Assembly: GCF_030219325.1 (NCBI RefSeq)
Contig: NZ_CP126625.1
Span: 980,857-1,044,856, forward strand
Reading direction: 5' to 3'
DNA from: Geothrix sp.
Lineage (GTDB): Bacteria; Acidobacteriota; Holophagae; Holophagales; Holophagaceae
DNA length: 64,000 nucleotides
This document shows positions 1 to 14,434 of the stretch, one piece after another. The notes below the pieces were generated by a model. It ran no database searches. It was given only the letters and a program-made list of their open reading frames with translations, and had not been told where the DNA came from. How positions within the stretch are numbered: the first letter of the stretch is position 1; each line of letters begins with the position of its first letter. The position numbers were made by a program, and so were the translations under genes.

Positions 1-1527
<1,527 letters not shown>

Positions 1528-1669
1528 TCCGCCGGGCCCCATGACCGCTGGTCCCCCCAGGGCGACCGCTGGGCCGCCGGTCTGTTCCGCACGGGCCTTC
1601 TGCTCAACAGTGGGCGCAAATCGGCGTAACCTCTTCTCCTCGCCCCATCTTTCTCAAGGAGTCCCCCCC

Positions 1670-4408
1670 ATGAACCCTGTGTCCATGTCCCGCCTTCTCT
1701 GGCCGGGTCTCGCGCTGGTCCTGGCGCTGCCCCTGGCCGCCGGGGGCGCCGAAGCCCCGGCTCCCAAAGGAGCCAAAGCCGTCGCCGTGGAAGCCAAGCA
1801 GAACCAGCTTCCACCCCTCATCGACCGGGACAAGTTCTTCGGGAACCCCGTGATCGCCGGAGCCCAGCTCTCGCCGGATGGCAAGTGGATCGCCTTCCTC
1901 AAGCCCTACAAGGAGACGCGCAACGTCTGGGTGAAGAAGGTGGGTGAGCCCTACAGCAAGGGCCGGCTCATCACGGCGGATCCCAAGCGCCCCATCCCGG
2001 GCTTCTTCTGGAGCCGGGACGGAAGGCAGATCCTCTTCGTGCAGGACAAGGATGGCGACGAGAACTACAACGTCTACGCCGTGGACCCCGCAGCCGCGCC
2101 GGCCCCCGGCAAGGACGCCCCCGAAGCCCGCAACCTGACCGCCGCCAAGGGCGCCCGGGCGCAGATCCTCTCCGTGCCCAAGGCCGACCCCGACACGATC
2201 TATGTGGGCCTCAACGACCGGGACGCCGCCTGGCACGACGTCTACAAGGTGAAGATTTCCACGGGCGAGCGCACCCTGATCCGCAAGAACACCGAGCGCA
2301 TCGCCGGCTGGGTCTTCGACAAGAAGGCCAACCTGCGCCTCGCCGTGCGCACCACGGAGAAGGGCGACACCGAGATCCTGCGCGTGGATCCCACCCGCTT
2401 CGTCAAGGTCTACGAGTGCACCGTGTTCGAATCCGCCGGCCCCGTGGCCTTCCACAAGGATGGCAAGCGGGTCTACCTGGAGACCAACAAGGGGAAGCGG
2501 AACCTCGCGGAGTTGGTGCTCTTCGATCCCGCCACGGGCGAAGAAGTGAAGCTCGAGTCCGATCCCAAGGGCCGTGTGGATTTCGGCAGCGCCATCTTCT
2601 CCGACCTTACGGATGAGCTGCTGGCCACCACCTACGAGGATGAGCGAACCCGGATCTACTGGAAGAACAAGGCCTGGGAGGCCGACTACAAGCTGCTGCA
2701 GAAGAAGCTGCCGGGTCGCGAGATCGGTCTCGGCTCCATGACCACCGATGAGCAGCTGGTCATGATCACGGCCTACAGCGACCGCGACCCCGGTTCCCGC
2801 TACCTGTTCGATCGCCGCACCAAGAAGCTCAGCCTGGAGTACATCTCTCGGGAGGACCTGCCGCGCGAGCACATGGCCGCCATGCAGCCCATCCACTACA
2901 AGTCCAGTGATGGCCTTGAGATTCCGGCCTACCTCACCCTGCCCAAGGGCGTGCCCGCCAAGGACCTTCCCCTGGTCGTGGTGCCGCATGGCGGCCCCTG
3001 GGCTCGGGACAGCTGGGGCTTCAACAACATGGCCCAGTTCCTGGCCAACCGTGGTTACGCCGTGCTGCAGCCCAATTTCCGCGCCTCCACCGGCTATGGG
3101 AAGGCATTCCTGAACGCCGGCAACAACCAGTGGGGCGATCTCATGCAGGACGACATCACCTGGGGCGTGAAGCACCTGGTGGCCAACGGCACGGTCGATT
3201 CCAAGCGCGTGGGCATCATGGGCGGCTCCTACGGCGGCTATGCCTCCCTGGCGGGCGTGGCCTTCACCCCTGACCTCTACGCCGCGGCGGTGCCCATCGT
3301 GGGGCCCTCGAACCTCCTGACCCTGCTGGAAACCATCCCCCCCTACTGGGAGTCCTTCCGCATCATCTTCCACACCCGCATGGGCAACCCCGCCACGCCC
3401 GAGGGCAAGAAGCAGCTGGAGCGCCAGTCCCCCCTGAACTCCGCCGCCAAGATTAAGACGCCCCTCCTTGTGGTGCAGGGCGCCAATGACCCCCGCGTGA
3501 AGAAGGCCGAGAGCGACCAGATCGTCATCGCCCTGCGCGACCGGGGCTTCCCCGTGGAGTACCTCTGCGCCCCGGACGAGGGCCATGGCTTCGCCCGGCC
3601 CGTCAACAGCCAGGCCATGTTCGCGGCCGCCGAGAAGTTCCTGGCCAAGTACCTGCACGCCCGCTACCAGGAAGGCGGCAAGCCCGACGTCATGCAGCGC
3701 CTGCCCGAGATCACGGTGGATCCCAAGACCGTGGTGCTGGCGAAGAAGGCTGATGCCGCCTCCGTCGCCGTGCCCAAGCCCGTGGCCAACCCCACGGCCG
3801 GTACCTTCACCTATGCCGGCACCATCGCCATGGGCCCCCAGAGCATGCCCATCTCCATGGTCCGCACCGTGAAGGAGGAGGGCGGCTCCTGGGTTGTGAC
3901 GGACACGGCCAAGCTGCCCATGGGCGAGGCCGTGGACACCACCACCATGGCCAAGGACACCCTGGCGCCCCAGAAGCGGCAGGTGAAGCAGGGCCCCGTT
4001 GCCATCGAGATCGTCTTCGAGGGTAGCAAGGCCACCGGCACCATGGCCATGGGCGCCGAGCCCAAGCCCTTCAGCATCGACCTCGGCGGCGGTGCCTACG
4101 CCGACGGCTCGGGCTCCCAGGATGCCCTGGCCTGCCTGCCCCTGGCGGTGGACTACAGCGTCACCTTCCGCAACGTGGACCTGCAGAAGCAGAAGGTCCA
4201 GCTCAAGCAGGCGAAGGTCCTGGCCCAGGAAGAGGTGAAGGTGCCCGCGGGCAGCTTCAAGGCCTGGAAGGTGGAGCTCACCTCCGCCGAAGGCGATCCC
4301 GGCAGCACCACGATGTGGGTGGACACCGCCACCCGCAAGGTGCTCAAGACCGTCTCGACCCTGCCCCAGATGGGCGGCGCCGTGGTCACGGTGGAACTGC
4401 AGAACTGA
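1670..4408 (+). CDS. Secreted S9 family (prolyl oligopeptidase/DPP-like) peptidase with C-terminal extension
   Basis: 912 residues. The ATG at 1670 follows an AAGGAG site and begins a signal peptide (hydrophobic run in residues 8-26, then AGGAEAP), so a longer upstream reading is rejected. Residues about 50-430 look like a beta-propeller. The alpha/beta hydrolase domain carries the triad Ser520 (GGSYGGY), Asp607 (GANDPR) and His639 (DEGHGF). Members cut short peptides, here presumably in the periplasm or outside the cell. Residues about 700-912 are an unusual added domain rich in beta-type sequence that ends with a metal-free, lipocalin-like pattern resembling DUF3108. It reads as if a second secreted protein were fused on. 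A hairpin terminator follows directly. Confidence 0.92.
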   Translation: MNPVSMSRLLWPGLALVLALPLAAGGAEAPAPKGAKAVAVEAKQNQLPPLIDRDKFFGNPVIAGAQLSPDGKWIAFLKPYKETRNVWVKKVGEPYSKGRLITADPKRPIPGFFWSRDGRQILFVQDKDGDENYNVYAVDPAAAPAPGKDAPEARNLTAAKGARAQILSVPKADPDTIYVGLNDRDAAWHDVYKVKISTGERTLIRKNTERIAGWVFDKKANLRLAVRTTEKGDTEILRVDPTRFVKVYECTVFESAGPVAFHKDGKRVYLETNKGKRNLAELVLFDPATGEEVKLESDPKGRVDFGSAIFSDLTDELLATTYEDERTRIYWKNKAWEADYKLLQKKLPGREIGLGSMTTDEQLVMITAYSDRDPGSRYLFDRRTKKLSLEYISREDLPREHMAAMQPIHYKSSDGLEIPAYLTLPKGVPAKDLPLVVVPHGGPWARDSWGFNNMAQFLANRGYAVLQPNFRASTGYGKAFLNAGNNQWGDLMQDDITWGVKHLVANGTVDSKRVGIMGGSYGGYASLAGVAFTPDLYAAAVPIVGPSNLLTLLETIPPYWESFRIIFHTRMGNPATPEGKKQLERQSPLNSAAKIKTPLLVVQGANDPRVKKAESDQIVIALRDRGFPVEYLCAPDEGHGFARPVNSQAMFAAAEKFLAKYLHARYQEGGKPDVMQRLPEITVDPKTVVLAKKADAASVAVPKPVANPTAGTFTYAGTIAMGPQSMPISMVRTVKEEGGSWVVTDTAKLPMGEAVDTTTMAKDTLAPQKRQVKQGPVAIEIVFEGSKATGTMAMGAEPKPFSIDLGGGAYADGSGSQDALACLPLAVDYSVTFRNVDLQKQKVQLKQAKVLAQEEVKVPAGSFKAWKVELTSAEGDPGSTTMWVDTATRKVLKTVSTLPQMGGAVVTVELQN

Positions 4409-4426
4409 ATCGGACTTGCTCCAGGG

Positions 4427-4451
4427 ACGGCCGGGCTTGCCCGGCCGTTTT
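4427..4451 (+). terminator. Rho-independent terminator of the S9 peptidase gene
   Basis: A perfect 9-bp stem, ACGGCCGGG against CCCGGCCGT, closes a CTTG loop and is followed by a short T run. It begins 18 bases after the peptidase stop codon and lies before the acyl-CoA ligase gene, so that gene needs its own promoter. Confidence 0.8.
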
Positions 4452-4551
4452 CATGCCCGGACGGGCTAAGATCAAGGGTGTCTCTTCATGAAGGGACCTG
4501 GGTCGGCCGAGGGATCGGTCCGTGTCGAAATCCGTGGATGAAGGCGGTTGA

Positions 4552-6288
<1,737 letters not shown>

Positions 6289-6294
6289 GAACCC

Positions 6295-7896
6295 TCAGCC
6301 TCGCCGGAACCGGTGCAGGATCTTCCCCGCCAGCTCCCGGGCCTCGGGATGCCCCAATCCCGCCGCCGCGATGCCGTAGGCCACGGCGCAGAGCGCCACC
6401 AGGGGCAGCAGGCGGAGCCCCAGGGCCAGGCGCGTGAAGGCGTGGGGCGCGTCCAGGGCCAGGAACCGGGCCCCGGCCCAGGCCAGCAGGCCCATGAGGA
6501 CACACGCCGCGAGCGCCTTCGCCGTGGCCCGCAGCAGGGGGAGCAGGTTCAGGCCCGGCAGGCGTGGCCGCAGGCGCACCAGCAGAAGCAGCAGGCCCAC
6601 GAGGCTGGAAAGCCCGTTGGCCAGGGCCAGGCCGCCGGTGCCGAGGGGTTTCAGTAGGGCGAGGCTGAGTGCGACGTTGAGGACCAGCGTAAAGCCCGCC
6701 AGGGAGGCAGGGCCGCGGTAGTCCTTGAGGGCGTAGAGGGCCTGGTTGCCCAGGCGCTGGGCGGCGACGAAGACGAGTCCCAGGGACTGGAACACCAGCG
6801 TGACGGCGGTCCAGTCCGCGGCAGCGGGTCCGTAGGCGCCGGTGCGGAAGAGCAGGGCGCAGATGGGTCGCGCGAGCACCGCCAGGCCCGCGGAGGCCGG
6901 CAGCACCAGCAGCGCCGAGGCCGAGATCGACTGGATGAGGCTGTGGTGCATGGCGGGCCAGTCCCGGGCCTCGGCCTGCCGCGAGAGTGCAGGCAGGCTG
7001 GCCGTGGCCAGACTCATGGCGAAGATGCCCATGACCATCTCGCCCATCATGCCGCTGTTGTAGAGCACGGTCTGGGCGCCGTTCGGCAGCCGCGACGCCA
7101 GCATGGTGCTGATGAGGGCATTGATGGGGTAGATGCCCGCCGCCAGCAGACCCGGGCCCATGCGCTTGAGGGCCTTGAGCACCCAGGGATCCTTCAGGTG
7201 CAGGCCGAAGGCGAGACCGAAGCCCTCCTTCCGCACGGCAGGCAGCAGCACCAGCAGCTGGAGCAGGCCGCCCGCCAGCACCGCGCAGGCACACACCATG
7301 GCCACGGTCTCGAAGGGCACCGGACCTCCGCGCTGCAGAATGCGCAGGGCCGTCCACCCGAAGGCGATGAAGGCCAGGTTCCAGAACACGGAGACCGAGG
7401 CCGCCAGGGCGAAGCGGTGGCGCAGGTTCAGCAAGCCCGCGAAGCCCGCCGTGAGACTCACCAGGGCCAGGTAGGGGAACATGATGCGGCCCAGGGTCGC
7501 GGTGAGCTGGCTCTGGGCTTCGGGCCGACCGCCCATGAGCAGGCCCGCCAGGGGCCCCATAAGGAGCAGCACGAGGGCCACGCCTCCCAGCAGGATCGCC
7601 AGGAGGGTGCCGAGGAACCTCGCCGCCACGGCCTTCAGGGCGGCCTCGCCCTCGGCGGCCTCCGCTTCCGCCAGGGTGGGCAGGAAGGCGGCCGTCATGG
7701 TGCCTTCGGCGGTGAACCGGCGCAGCAGGTTGGGCAGGCGGAAGGCCACCACGTAGGCGTCGGCCGCGGCGCCCGCGCCGAGCACGTGGCTCAGGAAGAA
7801 GGTCTGAGCCAGGCCCGTGAGCCGGCTCAGCAGGGTCATCAGGCCGACGACCCCCGCGGACCTGAGCAGACTGGGTGCGCCCGGGTCCCCGCTCAT
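6295..7896 (-). CDS. murJ: Lipid II flippase MurJ (murein biosynthesis integral membrane protein)
   Basis: 533 residues with about 14 hydrophobic segments, matching the MVF/MurJ family in length and layout. The N-terminus (SLLRSAGVVGLMTLLSRLTG) is the usual MurJ opening, followed by VLGAGAAADAYVVAFRLPN. MurJ moves lipid-linked peptidoglycan precursor across the inner membrane. The ATG at 7896 is well placed. It overlaps by 4 bases the stop of a 26-codon upstream frame that I do not regard as a gene. The genes on either side have no obvious cell-wall link. Confidence 0.94.
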   Translation of the reverse strand: MSGDPGAPSLLRSAGVVGLMTLLSRLTGLAQTFFLSHVLGAGAAADAYVVAFRLPNLLRRFTAEGTMTAAFLPTLAEAEAAEGEAALKAVAARFLGTLLAILLGGVALVLLLMGPLAGLLMGGRPEAQSQLTATLGRIMFPYLALVSLTAGFAGLLNLRHRFALAASVSVFWNLAFIAFGWTALRILQRGGPVPFETVAMVCACAVLAGGLLQLLVLLPAVRKEGFGLAFGLHLKDPWVLKALKRMGPGLLAAGIYPINALISTMLASRLPNGAQTVLYNSGMMGEMVMGIFAMSLATASLPALSRQAEARDWPAMHHSLIQSISASALLVLPASAGLAVLARPICALLFRTGAYGPAAADWTAVTLVFQSLGLVFVAAQRLGNQALYALKDYRGPASLAGFTLVLNVALSLALLKPLGTGGLALANGLSSLVGLLLLLVRLRPRLPGLNLLPLLRATAKALAACVLMGLLAWAGARFLALDAPHAFTRLALGLRLLPLVALCAVAYGIAAAGLGHPEARELAGKILHRFRRG

Positions 7897-8144
7897 GCCT
7901 GGATCAGCAGGTCGGGGCCTGCGGGGTCTATGGCGTGCAGCACGGCCAGATGCGGAAGGAGGAGCATGGTCATGAGGATAGCCTGGGCCGGGGGTTCTCC
8001 GGGTGCCTTCTCCAGGGCACAGGGCGGTTACGATTCCGTCGAAAAGTTCCCTGGAAAAGGAGCAGGAATGCCGGATATTTCAGGCAACGCGGTTCGCCTT
8101 CGGCACTAGGATGAACACTCTCCCCGAGGTCTGGGGGTGGGCTC

Positions 8145-8552
8145 ATGAGACGACGCAGGGAGACAGCCTTCAGTTCCACGGATCCGCGCATCGACGCGGA
8201 CCACCTCGCCCTGTTCAAGCTCCTCGACCGCATGGGCACCCACCGCCGCGCCTCGGACATCGACGAGCTCAATCCCCTCCTGGACCAGCTGCTCGACCAC
8301 ACCTTCGACCACTTCACCCGCGAAGAGCAGATGATGCAGGCCTGGGGCTACGCCGGGACCGCCGGGCACATCCTGGAACACGAGGCCATGCGGAAGGCCT
8401 TCATCGAATCCCTGCGGCGGGTCGTCAAGGGCGACCAGGCCGTCCCCGCCTTCATCCAGCACGCCAGGGAGAGCTTCACCTACCACTTCGAGACCGCGGA
8501 CATGGTCTTCATCCACTGGCTGCAGATGAACCGGCCCACGGGAACGGGGTAG
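8145..8552 (+). CDS. Bacteriohemerythrin
   Basis: 135 residues, the typical single-domain length. All diiron ligands are visible in order: His20 (DADHLALF), His56 and Glu60 (HFTREE), His75 and His79 (HILEH), then His114 and Asp119 (HFETAD). Such proteins reversibly bind O2 and serve in oxygen sensing, storage or delivery, often in microaerophiles or motile bacteria. The ATG at 8145 follows a G-rich stretch that is a poor ribosome site. The gene stands alone, pointing at the tRNA-Thr gene on the other strand. The N-terminus is a little longer and more basic than usual. Confidence 0.93.
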   Translation: MRRRRETAFSSTDPRIDADHLALFKLLDRMGTHRRASDIDELNPLLDQLLDHTFDHFTREEQMMQAWGYAGTAGHILEHEAMRKAFIESLRRVVKGDQAVPAFIQHARESFTYHFETADMVFIHWLQMNRPTGTG

Positions 8553-8570
8553 AGGGTCAGACCGAAGAAT

Positions 8571-8646
8571 TGGAGCCGCCTGCCGGAATTGAACCGGCGA
8601 CCTTCTGGTTACAAATCAGATGCTCTGCCAACTGAGCTAAGGCGGC
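8571..8646 (-). tRNA. tRNA-Thr (anticodon TGT)
   Basis: Read on the minus strand, 76 bases fold as a complete cloverleaf: acceptor GCCGCCT/AGGCGGC, D arm GCTC/GAGC, anticodon loop TTTGTAA, T arm GCCGG-TTCAATT-CCGGC and an encoded CCA end. The anticodon is TGT, for threonine. Two oddities are visible: the last anticodon-stem pair (31-39) is A against C, and the discriminator base is T rather than the common A. It lies 27 bases downstream of accC on the same strand, so it may be processed from that transcript. Confidence 0.95.
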
Positions 8647-8673
8647 ACGCAGTCAGTCTAACGGACTAGGGCC

Positions 8674-10101
<1,428 letters not shown>

Positions 10102-10104
10102 GGC

Positions 10105-10722
10105 TTATCCGATCCGGACCGCGAAGAGGCGCTCGCCGTACTCGACCGGCGTGCCGTTCTCCACGAGCACTTTCACGACCTCGCCCGCCACGTCGCTCTC
10201 GATCTCGTTCATGAGCTTCATGGCTTCGATGATGCAGAGGGTCTGGCCGGGCTTCACGAAGTCGCCGGGGGAGGCGAAGGGGGTGGCCGTGGGATTGGAG
10301 GCCCGGTAGAAGGTGCCGACGATGGGGCTGGTGACGTAGTGGATGCCGGGCTCGTCCACCGGGACCGCGGCGGCCTGGGGGGCTACGGGGGCAGACGGGA
10401 TGTGGTGGACCTGGGGCGCCGGGGCGGCCATGACGATGGGAGCGGCCAGGGGGGCCTGGATCACGGGAGCCGGACCATCCTTGCGGATGCGGAAGCGCAT
10501 GTCGCCGGCCTCGAATTCGAATTCCTGGAAGGGCTCACGGCCCACCAGGGCGATGAGGGACTTGATCTCCTCGAGCCCGATGGTCTGCACCGAAGCCTTG
10601 GCTGGGGCCTTCGCGGCAGGTGCGGCGGATTTTGACGCGGCAGGAGTGGCCTTGGTCTTGGAAGCGGGGCGGGTGGCCGCGGTTTTCTTCACGGCAGCGG
10701 ACGGCTTGCGGGAGGTGCTCAT
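10105..10722 (-). CDS. accB: Biotin carboxyl carrier protein of acetyl-CoA carboxylase
   Basis: 205 residues from the ATG at 10722, which has GGAG at a good distance; a TTG codon one position upstream is a less likely start. The N-terminal 45 residues are an Ala/Lys/Pro-rich tail unlike most AccB proteins. Then come a short structured segment, a Pro/Ala linker (about 85-125) and the biotinyl domain with the attachment site EAMKLMNE. The protein carries carboxybiotin between AccC and the carboxyltransferase. It lies directly upstream of accC as in most bacteria. Confidence 0.95.
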   Translation of the reverse strand: MSTSRKPSAAVKKTAATRPASKTKATPAASKSAAPAAKAPAKASVQTIGLEEIKSLIALVGREPFQEFEFEAGDMRFRIRKDGPAPVIQAPLAAPIVMAAPAPQVHHIPSAPVAPQAAAVPVDEPGIHYVTSPIVGTFYRASNPTATPFASPGDFVKPGQTLCIIEAMKLMNEIESDVAGEVVKVLVENGTPVEYGERLFAVRIG

Positions 10723-10791
10723 CAAGGCTCCAACGATCAGGTCAGGCTGGGGAAGGGATCGAGCATACCAAACCAGGGGGGGCTGGACAGG

Positions 10792-11259
10792 TCACGATTC
10801 TTCTGAAGGTTCCGCCACGGGAGCCTTCTTCTTGGCCCGGGGGCCGTTTTCTTCCGGTCGGAATTCTTTGCGGGCCGCATCGAGAATGCCGTTGAGGAAT
10901 TGTGTGCCCTCCTGGTCACTGAATTCCTTCACGATCTCCAGGGCCTCGTTGATGACGATGGGGAAGGGCACTTCCTTCACGAACATCAGCTCGTAGAGGC
11001 CCAGGCGCAGCAGGTTGCGGTCCACGGCGGCCATGCGGTGGATCTTCCAGTGCTCGGCGTACTTGGTGAGCACGCCGTCGATCTCCTCCATCTGGCCGTG
11101 GACCCCGTCAACCAGGCGTCGGGCGTAGTAGAAGGCGTCCCGGTTCAGATCCTGGATGGCGTAGAAACCAGCGAACACCTGATCCGGCGCGTAGCCGGTC
11201 AGGTCCATGGCGTACAACATTTGCAGGGCGTATTCACGCCCGCGACGACGAACTCCCAT
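10792..11259 (-). CDS. nusB: Transcription antitermination factor NusB
   Basis: 155 residues, the normal size for NusB, all-helical, beginning with GVRRRGREYALQMLYAMD and ending with the conserved region PIVINEALEIVKEFS and FLNGILD. NusB binds boxA RNA with NusE and supports rRNA antitermination. Its ATG directly follows the ribH stop (TAG then ATG with no gap), which fits the common ribH-nusB pairing and translational coupling. The C-terminal 20 residues form a charged tail beyond the family core. Confidence 0.94.
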   Translation of the reverse strand: MGVRRRGREYALQMLYAMDLTGYAPDQVFAGFYAIQDLNRDAFYYARRLVDGVHGQMEEIDGVLTKYAEHWKIHRMAAVDRNLLRLGLYELMFVKEVPFPIVINEALEIVKEFSDQEGTQFLNGILDAARKEFRPEENGPRAKKKAPVAEPSEES

Positions 11260-11745
11260 CTACTTCTTTCCCTTCTTGCCGCCAAGGGTGTGGGCCAGGT
11301 CCACCATCTCCAGGACGCTCTGGGCGGCTTCCCAGCCCTTGTTGCCCATCTTGGCGCCGGCCCGGTCGATGGCCTGCTCCACGCTGTCCGTGGTGAGCAC
11401 ACCGAAGGCCAGGGGCAGGCCGGTGTCCAGGGCCACCTGGGCGGCGCCCTTGGTCACCTCGGCGGCGATCATGTCGAAGTGCGGGGTGCCGCCGCGGATC
11501 ACCGTGCCCAGCACCACGACCCCGGCATAGCGGCCGCTGGTGGCGGCGAGCTTGGCCGCCTGGGGCAGCTCGAAGCTCCCCGGGACGCGGATGAGGTCCA
11601 TCTGATCTTCGGTGCCGCCGTGACGGAGGATGCAGTCCTTCGCGCCGTCGATGAGGCGCTCCACGATGAAGTCGTTCCAGCGCGAAGCCACCAGGGCGAA
11701 GCGATCGCCCTCATGCACGCGGATGTGGCCCTCAAAGATCCCCAT
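11260..11745 (-). CDS. ribH: 6,7-dimethyl-8-ribityllumazine synthase
   Basis: 161 residues from the ATG at 11745, the normal length; the frame is open 15 codons further up but without family sequence. Family marks are [13 protein letters not shown], the substrate loop [27 protein letters not shown] with the catalytic His, and [17 protein letters not shown]. It joins a ribitylaminouracil and a butanone phosphate to make the riboflavin precursor. It is the first gene of ribH-nusB-accB-accC; no FMN riboswitch is visible upstream, and the other rib genes are elsewhere. Confidence 0.95.
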   Translation of the reverse strand: MGIFEGHIRVHEGDRFALVASRWNDFIVERLIDGAKDCILRHGGTEDQMDLIRVPGSFELPQAAKLAATSGRYAGVVVLGTVIRGGTPHFDMIAAEVTKGAAQVALDTGLPLAFGVLTTDSVEQAIDRAGAKMGNKGWEAAQSVLEMVDLAHTLGGKKGKK

Positions 11746-11806
11746 GGGAACCCCCCGAAAGGTGGTTAAGAACTGACGAGCGTAACACAACCCGCGGCAA
11801 CGGTAA

Positions 11807-11846
11807 CTCGGAAATGGCCCGGGGCGTGCCCCGGGCCATTTCCGAG
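11807..11846 (-). terminator. Very strong hairpin between acnB and ribH
   Basis: A perfect 19-bp inverted repeat (CTCGGAAATGGCCCGGGGC and its exact complement) with only two bases at the centre begins 12 bases after the acnB stop codon. It most likely ends acnB transcription. Neither side shows a proper T tract, so simple intrinsic termination is uncertain, and the hairpin could also protect the mRNA 3' end. Confidence 0.7.
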
Positions 11847-11857
11847 CCGGAAGGAAC

Positions 11858-14434
11858 CTAGACCTGCACGGTGTCCGCGATCTCGCGGAAATCCGGAATC
11901 TGATCGAAGTTCATGTAGCGGTAGATGTCCTTGGCCTTGGCATCCACCACGCCGATCTGGGCCATGTACTCGGCCACGGTGGGGATCTTCCCGGTCAGGG
12001 CGCAGATGGCGGCCAGCTCGGCCGAGGCCAGGTAGACCTGGGTGTCGATGCCAAGGCGGTTGGGGAAGTTGCGGGTGGAGGTGGACACGGCCGTGCTGCC
12101 CTTGCGGATCTGGGCCTGGTTGCCCATGCAGAGCGAGCAGCCGGGCATCTCCAGGCGGGCGCCGGTGCGGCCCAGGATGCCGTAGTAGCCCTCCTGCGTG
12201 AGGATGTACTCGTCCATCTTGGTGGGCGGGGCGATCCAGAGGCGGGTGGGGATGTCGCTCTTGCCGTCCAGCAGCTTCCCGGCGGCGCGGAAGTGGCCGA
12301 TGTTGGTCATGCAGGAGCCGATGAACACCTCGTCGACGGCCACGCCCGCCACCGCGGACAGAGTCTTCACGTCATCGGGATCATTGGGGCAGGCCAGCAG
12401 GGGCTCCTTCACGTCGGCCAGGTTGATCTCGATGACGGCGGCGTACTCGGCGTCGGCGTCCGGGGCCAGCAGCTCGGGCTTGGCGATCCAGGCCTGCATG
12501 GCCCGGATGCGGTTCTCCAGGGTCTCGCGGTGCTCGTAGCCGTTGGCGATCATCCACTTCATGAGCGTGATGTTGGACGTCATGTACTCGATGATCGGTT
12601 CCTTGTCCAAGTGCACGGTGCAGCCGGCGGCGGAGCGCTCGGCGGAGGCGTCGGAGAGTTCGAAGGCCTGTTCCACCTTCAGCTTGGGCAGGCCCTCGAT
12701 CTCGAGGATGCGGCCGCTGAAGATGTTCTTCTTGCCCTTCTTCTCCACGGTGAGCAGGCCCTGCTGGATGGCGTAGTAGGGGATCGCGTTGACGAGATCA
12801 CGCAGGGTCACTCCGGGCTGCAGCTCGCCCTTGAAGCGCACCAGCACGGATTCCGGCATGTCCAGCGGCATGACGCCCGTGGCGGCGGCGAAGGCCACCA
12901 GGCCGGAGCCCGCGGGGAAGGAGATGCCGATGGGGAAGCGGGTGTGGGAATCGCCGCCGGTGCCCACGGTGTCGGGCAGGAGCAGGCGGTTCAGCCAGCT
13001 GTGGATGACGCCATCGCCCACCTTGAGCGAGACGCCGCCGCGGTTGGTGATGAAGGGCGGCAGCTCGCGGTGGGTCTTCACATCCACGGGCTTGGGATAG
13101 GGCGCCGTGTGGCAGAAGGACTGCATCACCATGTCGGCCGAGAACTGCAGACAGGCCAGATCCTTCAGTTCATCGCGGGTCATGGGGCCCGTGGTGTCCT
13201 GGGAACCCACGGTGGTCATGTGCGGCTCGCAGTAGGTGCCGGGGCGGATGCCGGTGACGCCGCAGGCGCGTCCCACCATCTTCTGGGCCAGGGAGTAGCC
13301 CTTGCCCGTGTCTTTGGGCACGGCCGGGAGGCGGAAGATGGTGGAATCAGGCAGGCCCAGGGCCTTGCGGGCCTTGGCGGTGAGGCCGCGGCCCACGATG
13401 AGGGGGATGCGGCCCCCGGCGCGGACCTCGTCGAAGACCACGTCGGACTTCACCTTGAACTCGGCGATGACCTGGCCGTTCTTCAGGGCCTTGCCCTCAT
13501 AGGGGCGCAGCTCGATGACGTCGCCCATCTCCATGCCGTTCACGTCCAGCTCGATGGGCAGGGCGCCGGCGTCCTCCATGGTGTTGTAGAAGATGGGCGC
13601 GATCTTGGTGCCCAGGCAGACGCCGCCGAAGCGCTTGTTGGGCACGAAGGGGATGTCCTCCCCCGTGAACCACAGCACCGAGTTGGTGGCGGACTTGCGG
13701 CTCGAACCCGTGCCCACCACGTCACCCACGTAGGCGATGAGGTTGCCCTTGGTCTTCAGGGCCTCCAGCTGCTTGAGGGGGCCCACCTTGCCGGGATCGT
13801 CGGGGTTGATGCCGGGGCGGGCGTTCTTCAGCATGGCCAGGGCGTGGAGCGGGATGTCAGGACGGCTCCAGGCGTCGGGGGCCGGGGACAGGTCGTCGGT
13901 GTTGGTCTCGCCGGTGACCTTGAAGACGGTGAGGGTGAGGCTCTGGGGCACCTCGGGGCGGCTGGTGAACCACTCGGCCTCGGCCCAGGACTTCAGCACG
14001 GCCTTGGCGTTGGCGTTGCCCGCGTCGGCCTTGGCCTTCACGTCGGCGAAGGCGTCGAAGACCAGCAGGGTCTTCTTGAGGCCCTCGGCGGCCAGGGTGC
14101 CGACCTGGGTGTCGTCCAGCAGGTCGATGAGGGGCTTCACGTTGAAGCCGCCCAGCATGGTGCCCAGCAGCTCGGTGGCCTTCTCGCGGGAGACCAGGGC
14201 GACCTTTTCCTTGCCGCTGGCAACATCCGCCAGGAAGGCGGCCTTCACCCGGGCGGCGTCATCCACGCCGGCCGGCACGCGGTGCGTGAGCAGGTCCAGG
14301 AGGAAGGCCTCTTCCCCAGCGGGAGGATGGGCCAGCAAATCCGCGAGCTGAGAGGTCTGGGCTTCGGTCAGTGGCAGGGGCGGGATGCCCAGGGCGGCAC
14401 GTTCGGCGACATGTTGGCGATAGGCTTGAAGCAC
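11858..14434 (-). CDS. acnB: Bifunctional aconitate hydratase 2 / 2-methylisocitrate dehydratase
   Basis: 858 residues, full length for AcnB, with the N-terminal HEAT-like domain first and the catalytic core at the C-terminal side. The Fe-S cysteines appear in [11 protein letters not shown] and in [11 protein letters not shown]. It interconverts citrate and isocitrate in the TCA cycle, and AcnB enzymes also act on 2-methylisocitrate. The start is GTG at 14434, preceded by AGGGGG. It is a single-gene unit, divergent from the HD-GYP gene and closed by a strong hairpin. Confidence 0.96.
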   Translation of the reverse strand: MLQAYRQHVAERAALGIPPLPLTEAQTSQLADLLAHPPAGEEAFLLDLLTHRVPAGVDDAARVKAAFLADVASGKEKVALVSREKATELLGTMLGGFNVKPLIDLLDDTQVGTLAAEGLKKTLLVFDAFADVKAKADAGNANAKAVLKSWAEAEWFTSRPEVPQSLTLTVFKVTGETNTDDLSPAPDAWSRPDIPLHALAMLKNARPGINPDDPGKVGPLKQLEALKTKGNLIAYVGDVVGTGSSRKSATNSVLWFTGEDIPFVPNKRFGGVCLGTKIAPIFYNTMEDAGALPIELDVNGMEMGDVIELRPYEGKALKNGQVIAEFKVKSDVVFDEVRAGGRIPLIVGRGLTAKARKALGLPDSTIFRLPAVPKDTGKGYSLAQKMVGRACGVTGIRPGTYCEPHMTTVGSQDTTGPMTRDELKDLACLQFSADMVMQSFCHTAPYPKPVDVKTHRELPPFITNRGGVSLKVGDGVIHSWLNRLLLPDTVGTGGDSHTRFPIGISFPAGSGLVAFAAATGVMPLDMPESVLVRFKGELQPGVTLRDLVNAIPYYAIQQGLLTVEKKGKKNIFSGRILEIEGLPKLKVEQAFELSDASAERSAAGCTVHLDKEPIIEYMTSNITLMKWMIANGYEHRETLENRIRAMQAWIAKPELLAPDADAEYAAVIEINLADVKEPLLACPNDPDDVKTLSAVAGVAVDEVFIGSCMTNIGHFRAAGKLLDGKSDIPTRLWIAPPTKMDEYILTQEGYYGILGRTGARLEMPGCSLCMGNQAQIRKGSTAVSTSTRNFPNRLGIDTQVYLASAELAAICALTGKIPTVAEYMAQIGVVDAKAKDIYRYMNFDQIPDFREIADTVQV

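Noticed and set aside
1604-3658. Long minus-strand open frame of 684 codons
   Set aside because: It is antisense to the S9 peptidase, composed mostly of Gly, Leu, Val, His and Asp as expected from reversed GC-rich codons, with no family sequence or ribosome site.
7893-7973. 26-codon frame whose stop overlaps the murJ start
   Set aside because: The ATGA overlap is suggestive, but there is no ribosome site, no family sequence and the frame is closed shortly upstream.
11746-11806. FMN riboswitch before ribH
   Set aside because: The spacer is too short and none of the conserved RFN blocks are visible.
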